Of a stretch of 64,000 nt of DNA, positions 23,882-36,870 are shown in pieces. The stretch is from Pezicula radicicola. Taxonomy: Eukaryota > Ascomycota > Leotiomycetes > Helotiales > Dermateaceae. The stretch is from the NCBI GenBank assembly GCA_003008705.1, contig PDUO01000018.1, positions 1,022,579 through 1,086,578 on the forward strand. Reading direction: 5' to 3'. The notes beneath the pieces were generated by a model, which had not been told where the DNA came from, did no database searches, and worked only from the letters and a program-made list of their open reading frames with translations. The position numbers and the translations under genes were made by a program. Position 1 is the stretch's first letter, and each line of letters starts with the position of its first letter.

Positions 23882-24871
23882 ATGACACGAACTGAACAAC
23901 AGAGAAGCCAGACTGAGTTACAACGCCGCCAGCGCTAGTCCCTCCGAGATCGCGAAATTAATCGACGACGCGAACAATCATTACGAGATCGACAGGTGAA
24001 TCGAGCATACAGTCAAGCATTTCACCAGCTCTCGACTCGTCTATCCACCAGGAGTGTCATCAATTGCGCCCCGACAGGAATTCACGATACTATTCCTATT
24101 TTGGCACCAACTTTAGAAGTGATGGTACCTAAATCAGTCTCAAGCTCTGAGAAGCCGAGCTCCGAGAATCCATTTGCTAGGTAAGTCGACTACAGAGAAC
24201 TACTTAAATGTCGAAACTGACTCCTTTCATAGCTTATTTAATACAGCCAAGTATTCTGATGCGACAATCCATTTAGGGAAATATAAGACTTGCCTCCCAG
24301 TACATCGTTGCATCTTAGGTACCCGAAGCCTATACATCGACGATGTATTGTAGAGTGAGTTTATTGAGGGGAAAACAGGCGAATTCACTTTTAAAGATGA
24401 TAGTCCGTATACACTCTAGAGAGTATTCCAATATATGTATACTGGAGATTATTCAGAACAAGCGGGTAGTGTACTTGGCCCTGAAGGTAGTCTTGCTGCG
24501 GCATAGTAATTACATTTTAAAAGGCTTACAAAGGATTAGGTGATGACCTTGAACTACTTAAACATCCGAGAGTGTATACAGTTGCAGATATGTTCCGTAT
24601 GGAGGACCTGAAACCACTCTGTAGCAAGAAATTCAGTGCTCAGCTAGAACATCATTGGATAAGTGACACCTTTACTGATTGTATTCATGAAGTGTATGCA
24701 ACTTCTCTGGAAATTGAGAAACCTACAACAAGAAAGATCACAGTGGATATAGTAGTAGCCCACAAAGAGTTCCTACTTAAAAAGCAGCCTATCCAAGAGG
24801 TCGTTCGAGAGGTTAGAGACTTCGCAGTCGATCTAGTGTTAGCAATGGCCGGTAGTAGGTTTGGATATTAA
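23882..24871 (+). pseudogene. BTB/POZ-domain protein gene, nonsense-mutated
   Basis: From ATG 23882 an Arg-rich N-terminus is followed by a likely 52-nt intron (24181-24232, AG|GTAAGT..CATAG|C) that joins in frame to FNTAKYSDATIHLG. This is the start of a fungal BTB domain. The domain continues as SEFIEGKTGEFTFKDD, RVFQYMYTGDYSEQ, then DLELLKHPRVYTVADMF and a BACK-like C-terminus to a stop at 24869-24871. BTB proteins of this type often act as substrate adaptors or unknown regulators. It is broken by TAG at 23936-23938, 24351-24353 and 24417-24419, and by a frame change between about 24490 and 24545. The TAG codons fit CAG/CAA or Trp origins, so light RIP is likely. Confidence 0.75.
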
Positions 24872-25856
24872 TTTGTTATATTATATAGAAGTAGAGGGGA
24901 GAGGCGGGCCAAGGTAGAAGCAAAAGCTTCTTAAATAAACATTACAATCGTAAAGCTAAAGCGGGCTTAGGGTTTGGTGGAGCTTGGATAAAGTTAATTT
25001 CTTTAAATTATCAATTCCCTATTTGTGCATTAAGAAATAGAGTGAATGTGTATAGTTCTATTAAGTTTTAATTTATTTGAATAATATTTTGTTATATTTC
25101 TATTTGCTTAAAAACAAGGTGTTATTACAGACCCCTAGAAACCTAATGACTTAGTTGGCCACGGCAGTCATATCTAGGAGTCAGTATATTGCGTCACTCT
25201 AAGTAGTCAGTCACTAGAGTGATTTGAGTGTTGTTTAGTGTAGGGAGAAGGGGGCGTTGCTCACATTAGGTAGGTGCGGTTGTATATAAGCCTCCGAAAA
25301 TAGACTAGTTTTTAAACCTTAAATTGACTCTATGTTTGATCAAGCTTCACGATATATGCCTCTATTTAGTATCATCACTGGCTACAAATGCTTGCCTACA
25401 CTACGTTGTTGGTTTGAATATAGTTAAAGGCTAGGAGATTTTAATAGGATAGAAAGTTAAAAGAGGGAGGGAGGTATTAGGGGGACACTAAAGGTATATT
25501 GACACGAGATGGACAGTAGTATTAGCAGCAGCCAATGTACTACACAAAATGGATCTAAGTAGGTACATCTTGATATAGATATATACATAGATGTATAGTA
25601 AAAGGGTATAAATGCTTAAGATTTAGAGAGAGCCTAGCAAAGGTACTAAGTACAGCCCAGGGGCCTAGTATACTTTGGCTTGTATAGCCCTTGCCTTGTA
25701 GTACCTCAATTGCTATAAATTGCATGGTACCAGTCCAGTAACACAGAAGTCCTAATGGTGAATCGATACAGAGAGATAATACTCTAATGGTCTCCTCTTT
25801 TAACCAACTAACTATTGGTGTTCTATTAGTGAAATTTCAGCTTATTGATTATAGTC
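24872..25856. other. Intergenic, no gene seen
   Basis: AT-rich to mixed DNA between the BTB relic and the 2EXR/F-box-like relic, which converge here. No recognisable frame, RNA gene or repeat. Confidence 0.4.
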
Positions 25857-26537
25857 TTACTTGCTAACTCCCTTCTTATCCTCTCCTTCCTCCCCGGAAG
25901 ACTCCATCTCTTCTTTTAGCCACTTAACGAGGCCATACTCCTCTAGTGGCTCATAACCTAAATTCTAGATTTCTACTGTTTCAATTCCTCGAACGGAGTA
26001 AAGCTCTTGGATACTAGGATTAGCTCTAAAGGTGTCCGGGGATATGTTCAGTATAAAATCGCTCTTGAAATAAAGACGCAGGAACCTGAGATTTATACAC
26101 TACTTAAGTAGCTGGATATATTTAATAATATAAAGTATTGGTAAACTTGATAAATATTCCTCAGGGTTCTAAGCTTCGTCCTATTTATACTTAGAATTGG
26201 TTCTACTTTCCCAAGTAAGCTCCAGTGACTCGATGTTAGTACAACCAAGCTCGCCAACTATAATAAGAAGCTTAATGAGATCGTCCATATCATCCAAGTG
26301 AAAGACCGTCCTACGGTACGCAAGGGGGAGTACCTCTTGATGTATCTGTCTGTTGACACTGAGGACGGAGAGGTCCTTGCTTAGGGGGAAATAGAAACCA
26401 CTAGGATCACCTATGCCTCCAGCGAAGTTGAGCTCAGAATTGTTAATATCTCTTATTTTCCATTCCCCTTTCGGGAGTACGAAAATATAGATCTTGTCAC
26501 GAATTTCTTTAGGGAGCTTAAAGAACATCGGAGCCAT
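25857..26537 (-). pseudogene. 2EXR/F-box-like protein gene with four in-frame TAG
   Basis: The frame from ATG 26537-26535 to TAA 25857-25859 is exactly 227 codons with four in-frame TAG (26181-26183, 26169-26171, 26100-26102, 25965-25967). The N-terminus FFKLPKEIRDKIYIFVLP followed by LSVNRQIHQEVLPLAYRRTVF is the pattern of fungal 2EXR/F-box-like proteins, often thought to be ubiquitin-ligase adaptors. The C-terminus ends in an acidic KEEMESSGEEGEDKK tail. Every break is TAG in a frame otherwise free of damage, which suggests mild RIP of a recently functional copy. The first 118 residues are intact. Confidence 0.75.
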
Positions 26538-28037
26538 ACCGAGAGTTGTAGTAGGTTGGAGCTATATATAGATTAAGATCATCTCTTAGAATTTTCTGTG
26601 TAATGCCTACCTTTGCAACGGATATGGCCTTAAATGCTTCATCGTTAGTGAATAGCAACGGCAAGTCGAATCCGAATCTATAGCGAATATCTATAGTAAA
26701 ATCGTAGAAGCCAACATGACTCCTACGCGTGAGAATTATTGTGTCCTGACCATGTGCAATTATCTATAACTATGTTAGTTTGACAAAGCTAGCACAGAGG
26801 CCTGCTTACTTGGGCTACACCCTCTGGAAGGACTTAGAAATCCCAATACATACTATATAAGAAACATTGCCTACGTTATCTATGGCAGAGATTGTAAGTG
26901 GTCACTCGATTGATATATATAACTAGTACTAATACTAATCTAGTGTACTATATATCCTCTCCTAAAGAATATATTACCAGAAGATGTCGAGAAGTACTTT
27001 TCTAAATATAAGAGTGAAAAAAAACTACCTAGAGAAGGATAAGGTGATAGAAAAGTTATAAAGGATAGGCTAGGTACCTATAAATAAATAGGTGACTAGT
27101 AGTCTTATAAAATAGAATGATAGACACTAATATTACACTAACACGAGCTACTATAACCCGTGTTCACCTTCAAATCATTGATAAATCAGTTAAGATAAAA
27201 TATTAAGCAAAGATACAAAGTACTAACTAGGCTACGGAATTCAAAAGTAAGATTACTGGTTTACAATCTTGCCCACCCCTTCATAGTCACTCTCCAAGTT
27301 CGTACCTACATCTATAATTACTTTTACCTAGATATATAATATATTAATGTAATAGTATACTCATACTATGTTTTTAATCTAGGTTAGGTTGTTAGCTTAA
27401 ATTCAGTACATAGGTTATAGAAAGAAACCTACCTTCCGGCCGTTAATCTTATACTAAGCAAGCTTATCACTTAAATTAACTATAAGTTATATATATACTC
27501 GGCTGTACAAGGGACAATGAGGGACCAGTATGAATCATCTCTGTTAGAGCCATGATAGGAAGGTTTGGTGTATATAACAGGGAATATATAAAAGGTATTT
27601 AGTTAAGAATAGATACAGAGGAAATATATCAAATTTCTACCAGAAATTCAAGTCTTTATATACTCATTGATTCTCTATTCTTCAAAATAACAATCTAATC
27701 TATCCTAGAAGACCAACACCAAGGTATTGATTAAGAAGCTAATTCCTTTCTACCCTGTCCTAGCCGGTAGCCTATAATTGTAGTATAATACATTAGATTT
27801 ATTCAAGTCTCTTTCCTTATAAATATCGAGAATCATCGAACTTCAATAGTTAAAGTATCATAAACTTATAGCTATAAGATATATAGGGTATTCATTTATT
27901 TACCTCCCATTTCCCTTCTAAACACCAATCCCTTGTTAAATAAGCAAGAGTTATTCCATATAAACAAAAAAAAAGAATCTAGGAAGAAATTAGATAATGA
28001 TTTAATTTAAGTTAAATCCCAATCAAGTAGTAATCAA
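26538..28037. other. Mostly non-coding; one short coding-like stretch
   Basis: On the minus strand about 26620-26760 reads GQDTIILTRRSHVGFYDFTIDIRYRFGFDLPLLFT and further without a stop, then meets a GTAGGC that could be a donor site. It may be an upstream exon of the 2EXR-like relic or a separate remnant. The remainder, to 28037, is AT-rich without recognised content. Confidence 0.35.
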
Positions 28038-30753
28038 TTAATCAAAACTAGTAGTAACCCCTGGAGCCGGACCTTCTAAATCAACGGCCTCAACTATATT
28101 CCGGATCTCTGTATTCTTACTGACTAGGTTTCTGAAATACTTTCTTGTAACTTCACTCTCTGTATAGATTTTTCTGGTCTCGTTGTATTTAGAGCCTAGT
28201 TACTCCATAGAGTATTGGAGGCTAACTCGGAGATTATCGGCTAGGAATCGAAGGACTTTGCGGACTGAAGATGAGATATAGTCGGAGTTAGTATAGATGT
28301 AGTCGATAGCTTGGAGTTGGGTAGCTATTTTGGCGGAGAGGTATTGGGGGAGGGTCTGGGGGATTTATGAGAGGATATATACTATAGCTACGATTACTAG
28401 GGTGTATTAGTATGGGGTGAGTCCCAACAGAGGAACGGAGGGCCTTACTAGTTACAAGGAGTCCTGGGATGATGAGTCTATATAAATTATTATTACCGAT
28501 AATCTTTATAGTTCCTAGAGTACCATTAATCTACCTGAATCTACCAACGATATATCCTCCAACTACTATTGTAATAGTTATAAATATACCGGTGTCTATT
28601 ACTTTCTCCTATTGTTATAAGATGGTTGACTAATCAAAGAAGTCCTATAACTTAGTCTCGACCTTAATCTATCTAGTAAGAATATCTCATTTCCTTCTAA
28701 ATATAATATCACTTCTAAAGCTTAAATTGGTGTATCCGTCGCTAAGGTGGAGAAGCCCTAGTTGCTTAATAGAGTTTATACCCTCCATTGTCTTCTTCTA
28801 TGTATACTCTTTATAAGTCGTGACTAATTCAGAGATTTAGGAAAGTATAGCCTCTTTTAGATTATCTGTATATTGAAAAGACATAAGTAAACCAGGATAT
28901 AGTATACTAAGATTATCCGTAGTAGTATCTGATATAGTAGAAGTAAGAATAGACTATATATAGTCGTAGATTTCCTTGTATATTATTTCAATAGTTATAT
29001 CGGTATTATCACTAACTTCTACTTTCGCTTTCTGAGATACTTGAAGTACTAGCTCTAGATCTATAAGCTCCTTTGATACTTAGTCAAGTTCTGATTGAGT
29101 GACCTCTAGGTTAACCAAGGCTAGTGTATATACATCGGTGAGTATATTGAGGAGGTAGGTCTTTACTGGTACTAATTTGGAATAGGCTCTCTTTTCTAGA
29201 ATGAAATACCGAAGTAATTATTTAAGTTGTTTAAAATCTTGTATCTTTTCCTTATCCTTCCCCTTACCTTTCCCCTTGGAATCTGAAGGGTCGAAACCTA
29301 GCCCGTCTCTACCACTACCACTAGTACTTCTACTACCGGCCCCCCTATCTCCTCCTGGTGGCGAAGGTCCAGAAGAGGGTATAGTATTACTCGATACGAA
29401 ATATACAAGATTAGTAGACTCCTTAAAGGTTCGGGGACTGAGACTATGAAGTTACTTTAATATTATCCTTTGATAATATTCCTTATCCTTGATTATATTA
29501 TAACCATTGACTACTATAAAGATATATACCTTTTCTACTACTACTGTCTAAATAAACTCTTTTGTTGTCTAGGTAAAATGATTTATAGCTGAAATAATAA
29601 AGACTATAATATTAATCTCCTCCTGTCTAGTAAAAACTATTATTATCTTTATGGTATTGGAATTTAGACTAGGTATATTAATAATCGAGATATCAACAAC
29701 TCCGTTATTTAATAGAGATTCCTTGATTATATAAATATCTATAATATAGACTTTGTATTAGGTATAGGTCCGGTTGTCTATAATAATCTTCTCTAGATCC
29801 ACTAGTTTAAAGACATTGTACGTACTCTCGTTATTTCGATTATATACAACTTCCTTATATACAGTATATACCTCCTCAATACCTCTGTTCTCCCTTATAT
29901 CTAGTACTTCGTAAAAGATACTTATACATGGTTATTGGTCTTCGGGGAGAATCTTTCGTTATAAGAGTATATTATAGAATATCGATTTTCTTGTATTTAA
30001 GTCCCTAGTCACTAAGACCTTGCTTAAAGAGTCCCCTATTCTTTCTCGGAGGGAAAGTAGATACTTAATACTTAAACTAATCTTACTATCTAGTAAAGAT
30101 ACTATTAACCCCTTCTCCAATGAATATACAAGTTCTGTTTAATGTAGAGCTCCTAATTTTAAGTCTAATTTTAATATCAAGAATTCATGGGTAATCTAGG
30201 GTATAATCAACCTAGGTTCTGCCAATACCCTTGACTCTCCTACTCTACTCGATTCTACTTTAGTACTACTTTCTCTAATGGATATCTATGATTATTGTAT
30301 TTATCTTGGTTAAGATACTATATCGATCGTTGATATCCCTAAGAATATGGTTTATATATAAGCTAGCCTAGGTCATGGATCCGGTCTTGTTGGCGACTGC
30401 AGTGATACCGCTTCGGTATATTGAACTAAAGGATATATAGCCGGCTATGAAGTATTTATCTCTTATAAGGATTTGAGAGTTTCGACGACGTAGTTGATAG
30501 ATTACACCAGAGCTACTCGGTATTTATTGTACTATAACTATTGAATTGAAATAGCTTATACCCTCCTCTCATTGTCCGTAGCTTTGTTTATTTCGCCCCT
30601 GGCCACAAGGATATAAGCCGGTGTTGGTATATCTCTAGTCAGGGTAGGATTCTATACCTATGAACTACTAGAGCTCTCGCCAGCGATACTCCTATTATAT
30701 CCTGAATCATTGATTTCTAGGAGAGCTTATAGTTGTATAGTACTCTTAGACAT
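28038..30753 (-). pseudogene. fzo1: Full-length RIP-altered copy of mitofusin gene FZO1
   Basis: About 2.7 kb of minus-strand frame reads as the fungal mitofusin Fzo1, the outer-membrane dynamin-like GTPase that drives mitochondrial fusion. In order: N-terminal region from ATG 30753-30751 (SGYNRSIAGESSSSS); a G1 relic TRDLNTRKSIF near 29975-30010 (Gly codons changed); PEDQ-TAG-PC; LLNNGVVDISIINIPSL holding the G3 position near 29658-29700; VVNGYN as G4 near 29497-29515; SPRTFKEST; a GKGKGKDKEKIQDF linker; the coiled-coil KLVPVKTYLLNIL; a hydrophobic membrane region near 28540-28640; and the C-terminal heptad region ending VEAVDLEGPAPGV, stop 28038-28040. TAG stops occur throughout, and Asp/Gly/Ala codons show G-to-A or C-to-T change. 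Fzo1 is normally single-copy and essential for fusion, so an intact parent is expected elsewhere. Length is close to the family's usual size. Confidence 0.8.
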
Positions 30754-32339
30754 AGATCCTGATCTAATAGTAATATAATGAGGCTGAATAGACTACTAGC
30801 GAGGTTTTATACTAAATTCTTTATTATACTATAAAGACACCCCCTTCCACTTCCTAGTATAGTGTTCTTAGCTTATTTTATGATAGTAGATAGGTTATTC
30901 GTAGGGTAGTATAAAAACAATCTATTAATGTATAATATAATAGTATTCCCTCTTAAGATTTTTAACCTATTATTTCCGAGGGAATCCGGGCTATATAATC
31001 TTAGTACTGAGAAGTAGGAGCCTAAGGCCACTAGAATATTATAAGCTCTTATCGGTTGTTAGGTACTATACTATCCCTTAGCCCGTTATAGTATATCAAC
31101 CCTGTAATTTAGTTATATAACCTAATATCATCAAAAGTAAATAATACCCCCTTTTATATATTACCAATTAAACTACTACTATAGCCCTAAAAGATATAAA
31201 ACCTAATTATATAGATCTAGGAACCTTGTACTATAATCTACTACTAGCTATAGTAATTAGGGATAAATTTAAACTAATATATTACCCTCTTTTAGATTTT
31301 AGGTAAGGTTTCAAGCAATTCTAGGGGTAAGCGGTGTCTAAAATCAAATACTCAGGGTTGTAAGGTATACTAGGCACCTTTTTATAAGAACAGGGACTGT
31401 TTTAAATAGTTTCATAGAGAAATAGAGGTAGAATAAATACTTAAAGGCTATTTCCGGTGATATATATGATATGATTAGCTATAACTAAGCGAAAATACCA
31501 GGGATAATGTACTTTAGCGGGCTAAGGGATAGTGATTCTTAGTAAGTGATTGGTCTAAAACCCTTAGGGCGATAGACTAGGTAGGGGTTTGTTTATCCTG
31601 ACTACGTCGTAGTAGATGGTAAAACAAGAAGGTAAAGCCTTGTTTTCAAAGTCAAATATTTTATTCTAAATAAGTATATCGAACAATAAATATAATTGTA
31701 TATTGAATATAAAATAATAAATCAAAATCACCTATTAGTTATTCTATCTCCCTAATAACCTCGAGTATCCTAAACAATTGAACTATATAATCGATCTTAA
31801 AATAGATTCGAGTATATACTAGTACTACTATCAAGGATTTGGTTCCTACTGGGATCCTAGGTTTTGCGTATAGTAGTAGTAATATCGTAGCCATCAAGGA
31901 TCCTATAAAACACCTTCATGATCTCTTACTTATAGTATCCGTCTTCTGTTATACCTTTCTTCTTTATTTCGATAAGGACAGCGGTCCATGAACTATATAC
32001 GTTTAGCTAAGTTCTAATATACCCTATATGGATGGTTAGATGTAGTGGCTTACCTGGTCTCATTAAAACAGGAGTTATATTTGATATACTATCTGTTCTT
32101 GTATTTCAGATACTCGGGACCTGGGGCTTCAGATGCTATAGGTAAGGCTTGTTCTAACAAGTAGGTTAGTAGATAGTCAATGTAATGAGTGTTATCGCTT
32201 CTGTTAAAATACGATTCACTAGCGGCCAAGGAAACTCACGGTACTTATGTTGGTTTTGTGGTTACTTGTATGTCTGAGGAGGGCTGGATGATATTGTCGA
32301 TGTAGTTATCCAGAGAGGTGAAGAGAAACAGGGACTTTA
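30754..32339. other. RIP-altered DNA, no gene recognised
   Basis: AT-rich DNA upstream of the fzo1 copy. It may include the duplicated promoter of that gene in its first few hundred bases. No other recognisable frame. Confidence 0.4.
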
Positions 32340-33030
32340 TACTCATTTATCATGGTTGAGCAGTAGCTCCCCCCTCCTGTAATAGGCAGTGATTTCATTG
32401 ATAGTAGTATTATACCGAACTAACCAACTAACCAACCATCCGGAACTCAAGCCAATACCTAATCGGGACTAAGTACTGAGGCCAGAATAGGTCTTCAACG
32501 CCGATGCATGCTTCCTTGTCGTTGTATATTCTATGGGATAGTGGAGAGATATAGCTGGATCTAAATAGCGCCGGCGTTAGAATCAGAAATAGTGTTATAG
32601 TGAATAGATATACAGGAATTTATGCCCGCGATATAGTAAGCCGGAAGTATTATGATTTGATTTGATTTGATTGATGATATACTGTAGGATAGTTATATGA
32701 TCCGTCTGAACCACTACTTCCTGAAATATAGTTAGATGATATACCCTTATAGAGGACAGCTGTACCTTTCTACTAAGTTCCAGGCTCTTTGAATACACAG
32801 GAGCTAGGAGTTAATTCAATAGAGTTGGATTCATTGAAGTTAGTGCCCTTGGAGTTATTGCCTTGTAGGAGGAGAGTGACATAGCTCTGTGCTGGGAGTG
32901 TTACATGTTGGGAAGGGAAGTGGGTGCTTGGGTTCGGTGTTCCTGTCCTTGGATACAATTCGTTTCTCGCGGTGTTGTAAGCGCGTGCTTTTTCGAGAAG
33001 AAAGTTGTGGTTGTTCAAATTGGTAGCCAC
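32340..33030 (-). pseudogene. Unidentified gene relic, RIP-altered
   Basis: From ATG 33030-33028 the frame MATNLNNHNFLLEKARAYNTAR..HFPSQHVTLPAQSYV runs to TAG at 32773. It then continues in the same frame (KGTAVLYKGISSNYISGSSGSDG) for about 400 bp with only occasional stops. The first 85 codons are intact and of normal base use. The Ser/Asn/Thr-rich composition suggests a secreted or surface protein, but no signal peptide is visible and I do not recognise it. Confidence 0.4.
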
Positions 33031-33471
33031 TTAGCTCCTAAATCTCCCCCGTGACTGTGGCTTAACTACTTTAGCGTCCGAGTAAATGGGTGGGACTTTG
33101 ATGGTACTAGCATCTATCGGGAATCACTTATGCCCCGCTGTTATCCACTGATGTAACAATACCAGTAATTTTTCCATGATAATACATCTTACCAGAGAAG
33201 AAGCTAACATTGCGAAACTGATACTACTGTAAGCCTGGCTCTCAACCCCTAATTTAGAACAATCATGTAACTTAGTTATTTAAGTGATCTATAATATTAC
33301 TAACATTGTATTAGTCCTCTCCTCCGCCTCTAAGTACGTACGTCCTACCAAGTCTAAGCAACTAAATGAGTCCGACATCAACATCGATAGACCACTAATA
33401 GCCGATCTCCCTGTCTCGACTATTTAGCGGCGGATTAACTACCTTGATAATATAGCAGTATCGTTCTATCA
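33031..33471. other. Spacer between two divergent relics
   Basis: No gene seen. It may hold the promoters of the divergent relics at 33030 (minus) and 33472 (plus). Confidence 0.35.
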
Positions 33472-34150
33472 GTGATCGATATATACTACTGTAGCTCCCC
33501 CAACCTAGATACTAGACTATATACCTCTACCCCGCTCCTTTGGGACTTATACTACTGTGGCCCTATAATATTTAATCTTATCAAGGGTATATATTTAGAA
33601 CCGGAGTATCTAGATAGCCGGGACATTATACACGAACTATATAATTTTAGTGAATGGACTAGAACGGTGGAATTTCAACCTTTGTACGAATAGATAAAGA
33701 AATGTATATATAAGGATAGGGACTAAAAGGTTACGCCGGTACTAGAGGCGCTAGGATTTGGAGACAAGGTTTATAGTACTTATCAACTAGTAGGAAAGGG
33801 TGCTGATACCTGGCAGAAGGATTAAATTAAGTATCAAGTACTATATATACTATCGAGGTATTATATTAGCTCAGAGAAAGATATATATCTTATACTTGTT
33901 CGAATAGAGGAGACTATACCTTGGGTAATCTATGACTCTTCAATGAAACTAGTAAATATAGTAGTTAGGTAGTAGATATATTTTACGGTACCTATACTTG
34001 TTGAACTAGGGATGGATTTTCTTGTTATTATAGTACGATGATTTGGTTCGGAGAAAGGATCATGTTTATATATGATTTTCCTATAAGGTTTAGGCCATCA
34101 AGGAATGGCTTTTGTTCAATTGTTCAGGATTGCTAAAAATATTAAAGTAA
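33472..34150 (+). pseudogene. Unidentified gene relic, RIP-altered
   Basis: A plus-strand frame starts near 33472, is open to 33693, and continues in frame as KCIYKDRD-TAG-KVTPVLEALGFGDKVYSTYQLVGKGADTWQKD and beyond with mostly TAG stops. The readable part resembles a globular protein but has no domain I recognise. Confidence 0.4.
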
Positions 34151-36870
34151 GGCTTAATATTGAACAATGGAGGGTAACCTTCTGGGTCTAGCCATCCTGA
34201 AAGTTCTGGAATATCCCAAGACTCCTCCAAATTGAATATATTCGAAGGTAACTCTATGAATCCGTTAGTAGGTACTTCGTGGCATGGCCTATCAACTAAC
34301 TATGAGGTAGTAAATCGTTTCGAGCTAATTACTCCTGGTCTGTATAGTCCTGTGGAGAATCTCTGATAAGTATAGGAGGTGTGTTTATAGGGCCCGGATT
34401 TTTCATTGGCTCACCTAGCTTGTCTACTAAATACATCGTACTTCCAGGTATTACCTCACTCAATGAAGAGTTGATTCGAGTAACTATAATAGTAGTAAGA
34501 ACGTTGAACTATGATGTACTTAGGTAGCCATAAGAGCTTTTAGTCTATAAATGGCTTGAATCAGTAGGAGCTACTATTGACCGTTCGTCCTACTGACGTT
34601 CGAGCAATAATATGGAGACCTGGATTCCTGAGAGATATATTGGCCCGAGGTTAGTAAAATAATTTAGGCCGAGTTCATAGTATACCTTGTAATAACTTTA
34701 CTCATTCTCGATTAGTACCAGCTCCAATCTCGATGAAGGCTATCGTTACTTACTCAAGATTTATAATAGTACTAATATAGGTGGTAGGGTGAAAGATAAG
34801 ATCATCGAGTGGTATACCAGGCTGCGTAGTCTTACTAAGGTTGGATATAACGGTGGTTATGATCTATTGCTGTCTATGTTCAGAAATAGATGATATATTA
34901 CTCAGGAGATAATTCTTTACTAGTTGGACATTAGTATTTATATCAGAGAGGCGATGTAATTATTACTAGCTAGAGCTTTATATACTATACCTACCTTGGG
35001 TCCCCAGGCTTCCCAAAGGCCATCGATAATCGAGTTTACGATATGAGATATATACGTCCACTACTATAAGCTGTAATTTTCTGCCTCCGAAACGTCCTTG
35101 TCCTCTCTGTGCAAGGAGCGTAGATAAGTAGCCAGGAATCTGTACTTCTAGGCCATCTCTTAGGTATTTATGACCAAGGCGGACGCTCGTGTCTAGAGTA
35201 GGGCCTCTAAGTATATTGACTAGTCCTCGATTCCTGGCTTCTTGTTTATAATCAGTGTCTTGAACTCTGATATACCAACGTTAGTCGGCTGTACTTGGAC
35301 TTGAAGCTAGCTACTGGTTCCCTTCCTCTTGTGAGAAAGCTTTATACTGATTCCCCTCTTAATCTTTTTAGTGAGATTCGTGATCGCCTTCTTATCTTTA
35401 TCTATGATCGAATAATCATCCAACTAAATTTCTGGTCTGAGGTCGGTATTATACTCGTTGCTGTCACTAATCTCCTTCCTACTATTGTTGTCAATCCTCC
35501 CCTGAAGGATAAAGTCCTTGGGAGGGTTTAACCTCCACTACTTGTTTCGATATATAAAATCATCTATATTGGTATTTTCGAGCGGAGTGAGAGTACTATC
35601 CCCAGTCTCAGCTGAACCATTTACGACCTGTATATACTCCAGGACTGTTTGTTCTGCCCTGTTGGTATAGGCGATATAATATATATAGGGATCTAAGCTA
35701 GGAGGATCGTAAGTATAACTATGATGATTAAGTATTTAGAACTAAGTAGAAGCTTTACAAGACTTACCAGTACTTAACTAAGAAGTCCTATTCAGTAGGC
35801 CGATAATAAATATTATATATCCTTTGTACTACGTTACTGATGTGATCAATTGAGGGACTATTTTTCACCGACTAGTAGTATAGAGAGTAGCGAAGGTGGC
35901 TTGAATAAAATATCTATCCTGGAAAGTACTAGATAGATAAGGGCGAGATAGATATCTGAATAGTAGCCCAATACTACTTATACTCTATGACGAGATGAAT
36001 ATATATTGAATGATCCTTTGAAATAGTCTGGTATAAATATTATGAATTCGTTTTTAGTATAGTAATCACTCCCTGATGGTCTTGTAATGGAATATAGAAG
36101 TAGTTTCTACTATAATTTACCTTGAATTTGATCTTGTCCATTATTCTATGTATAAAAGGGTAAATGGTTTAGTGATAGTTCTATATAAAATAAAGAGAGG
36201 TTGGAAGTTCGTGTATAAAATAGCTAGACACTAATAAGATAGTGAACTTTGAAAGTTCGTTGTACAGGGATAGGGGTAAAAGAGTAGAGAAAGGCCAACC
36301 ATTTATAATCAAATATAGAATATTCCTAGATCATCTAATAGCTGAACTTCAGCTCTCGTTCCATATACCCCTAACATCTTCCTTTCTTGGTAATATAGCT
36401 GTATAGACTACTATCTATCTCCCCTAGTCAGGCTTGGTGCGATCATTTATACAATGGGCTCTCTAATTGTTTCCCTAGTAAGAACGATAGGTGACGAACG
36501 ACCTTATCCCGAGAAGGGGTCCAGACATCAGAGTAGTAATACCAATCGATTCTGTTCTATTATACCATGACTTTAATCAGTTCGTGTATATTAGTGGTGG
36601 GGCTTGGACATTGGTGTTTACTACTTGAACTTAGGTAATTCAGTATATAAATCTATAGAACAAGGTACTAAGTCTTTGCCCTCATCTTTCTAATTGATTC
36701 ACTACTGGTGCCCTATGTCCCCCTTTGCTCTATCCTCTCACCTATCATTACTTCCTTGTAGACTACCGACAGAAAGAGGTATCTAGGCTGAACCGCCTTA
36801 CCTTCTTATACCTAGGCTATAAGCTATAGTGTCCACCTGTTTATATGTACGATGGACTATAATGTCTGTA
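34151..36870. other. RIP-altered DNA, fragments only
   Basis: One open stretch at 35295-35531 (plus) reads LKLATGSLPLVRKLYTDSPLNLFSEIRDRLLIFIYD, possibly part of a longer relic. A preceding PCPLCARSVDK near 35085-35125 contains a C-x2-C. Neither can be assigned. Confidence 0.35.
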
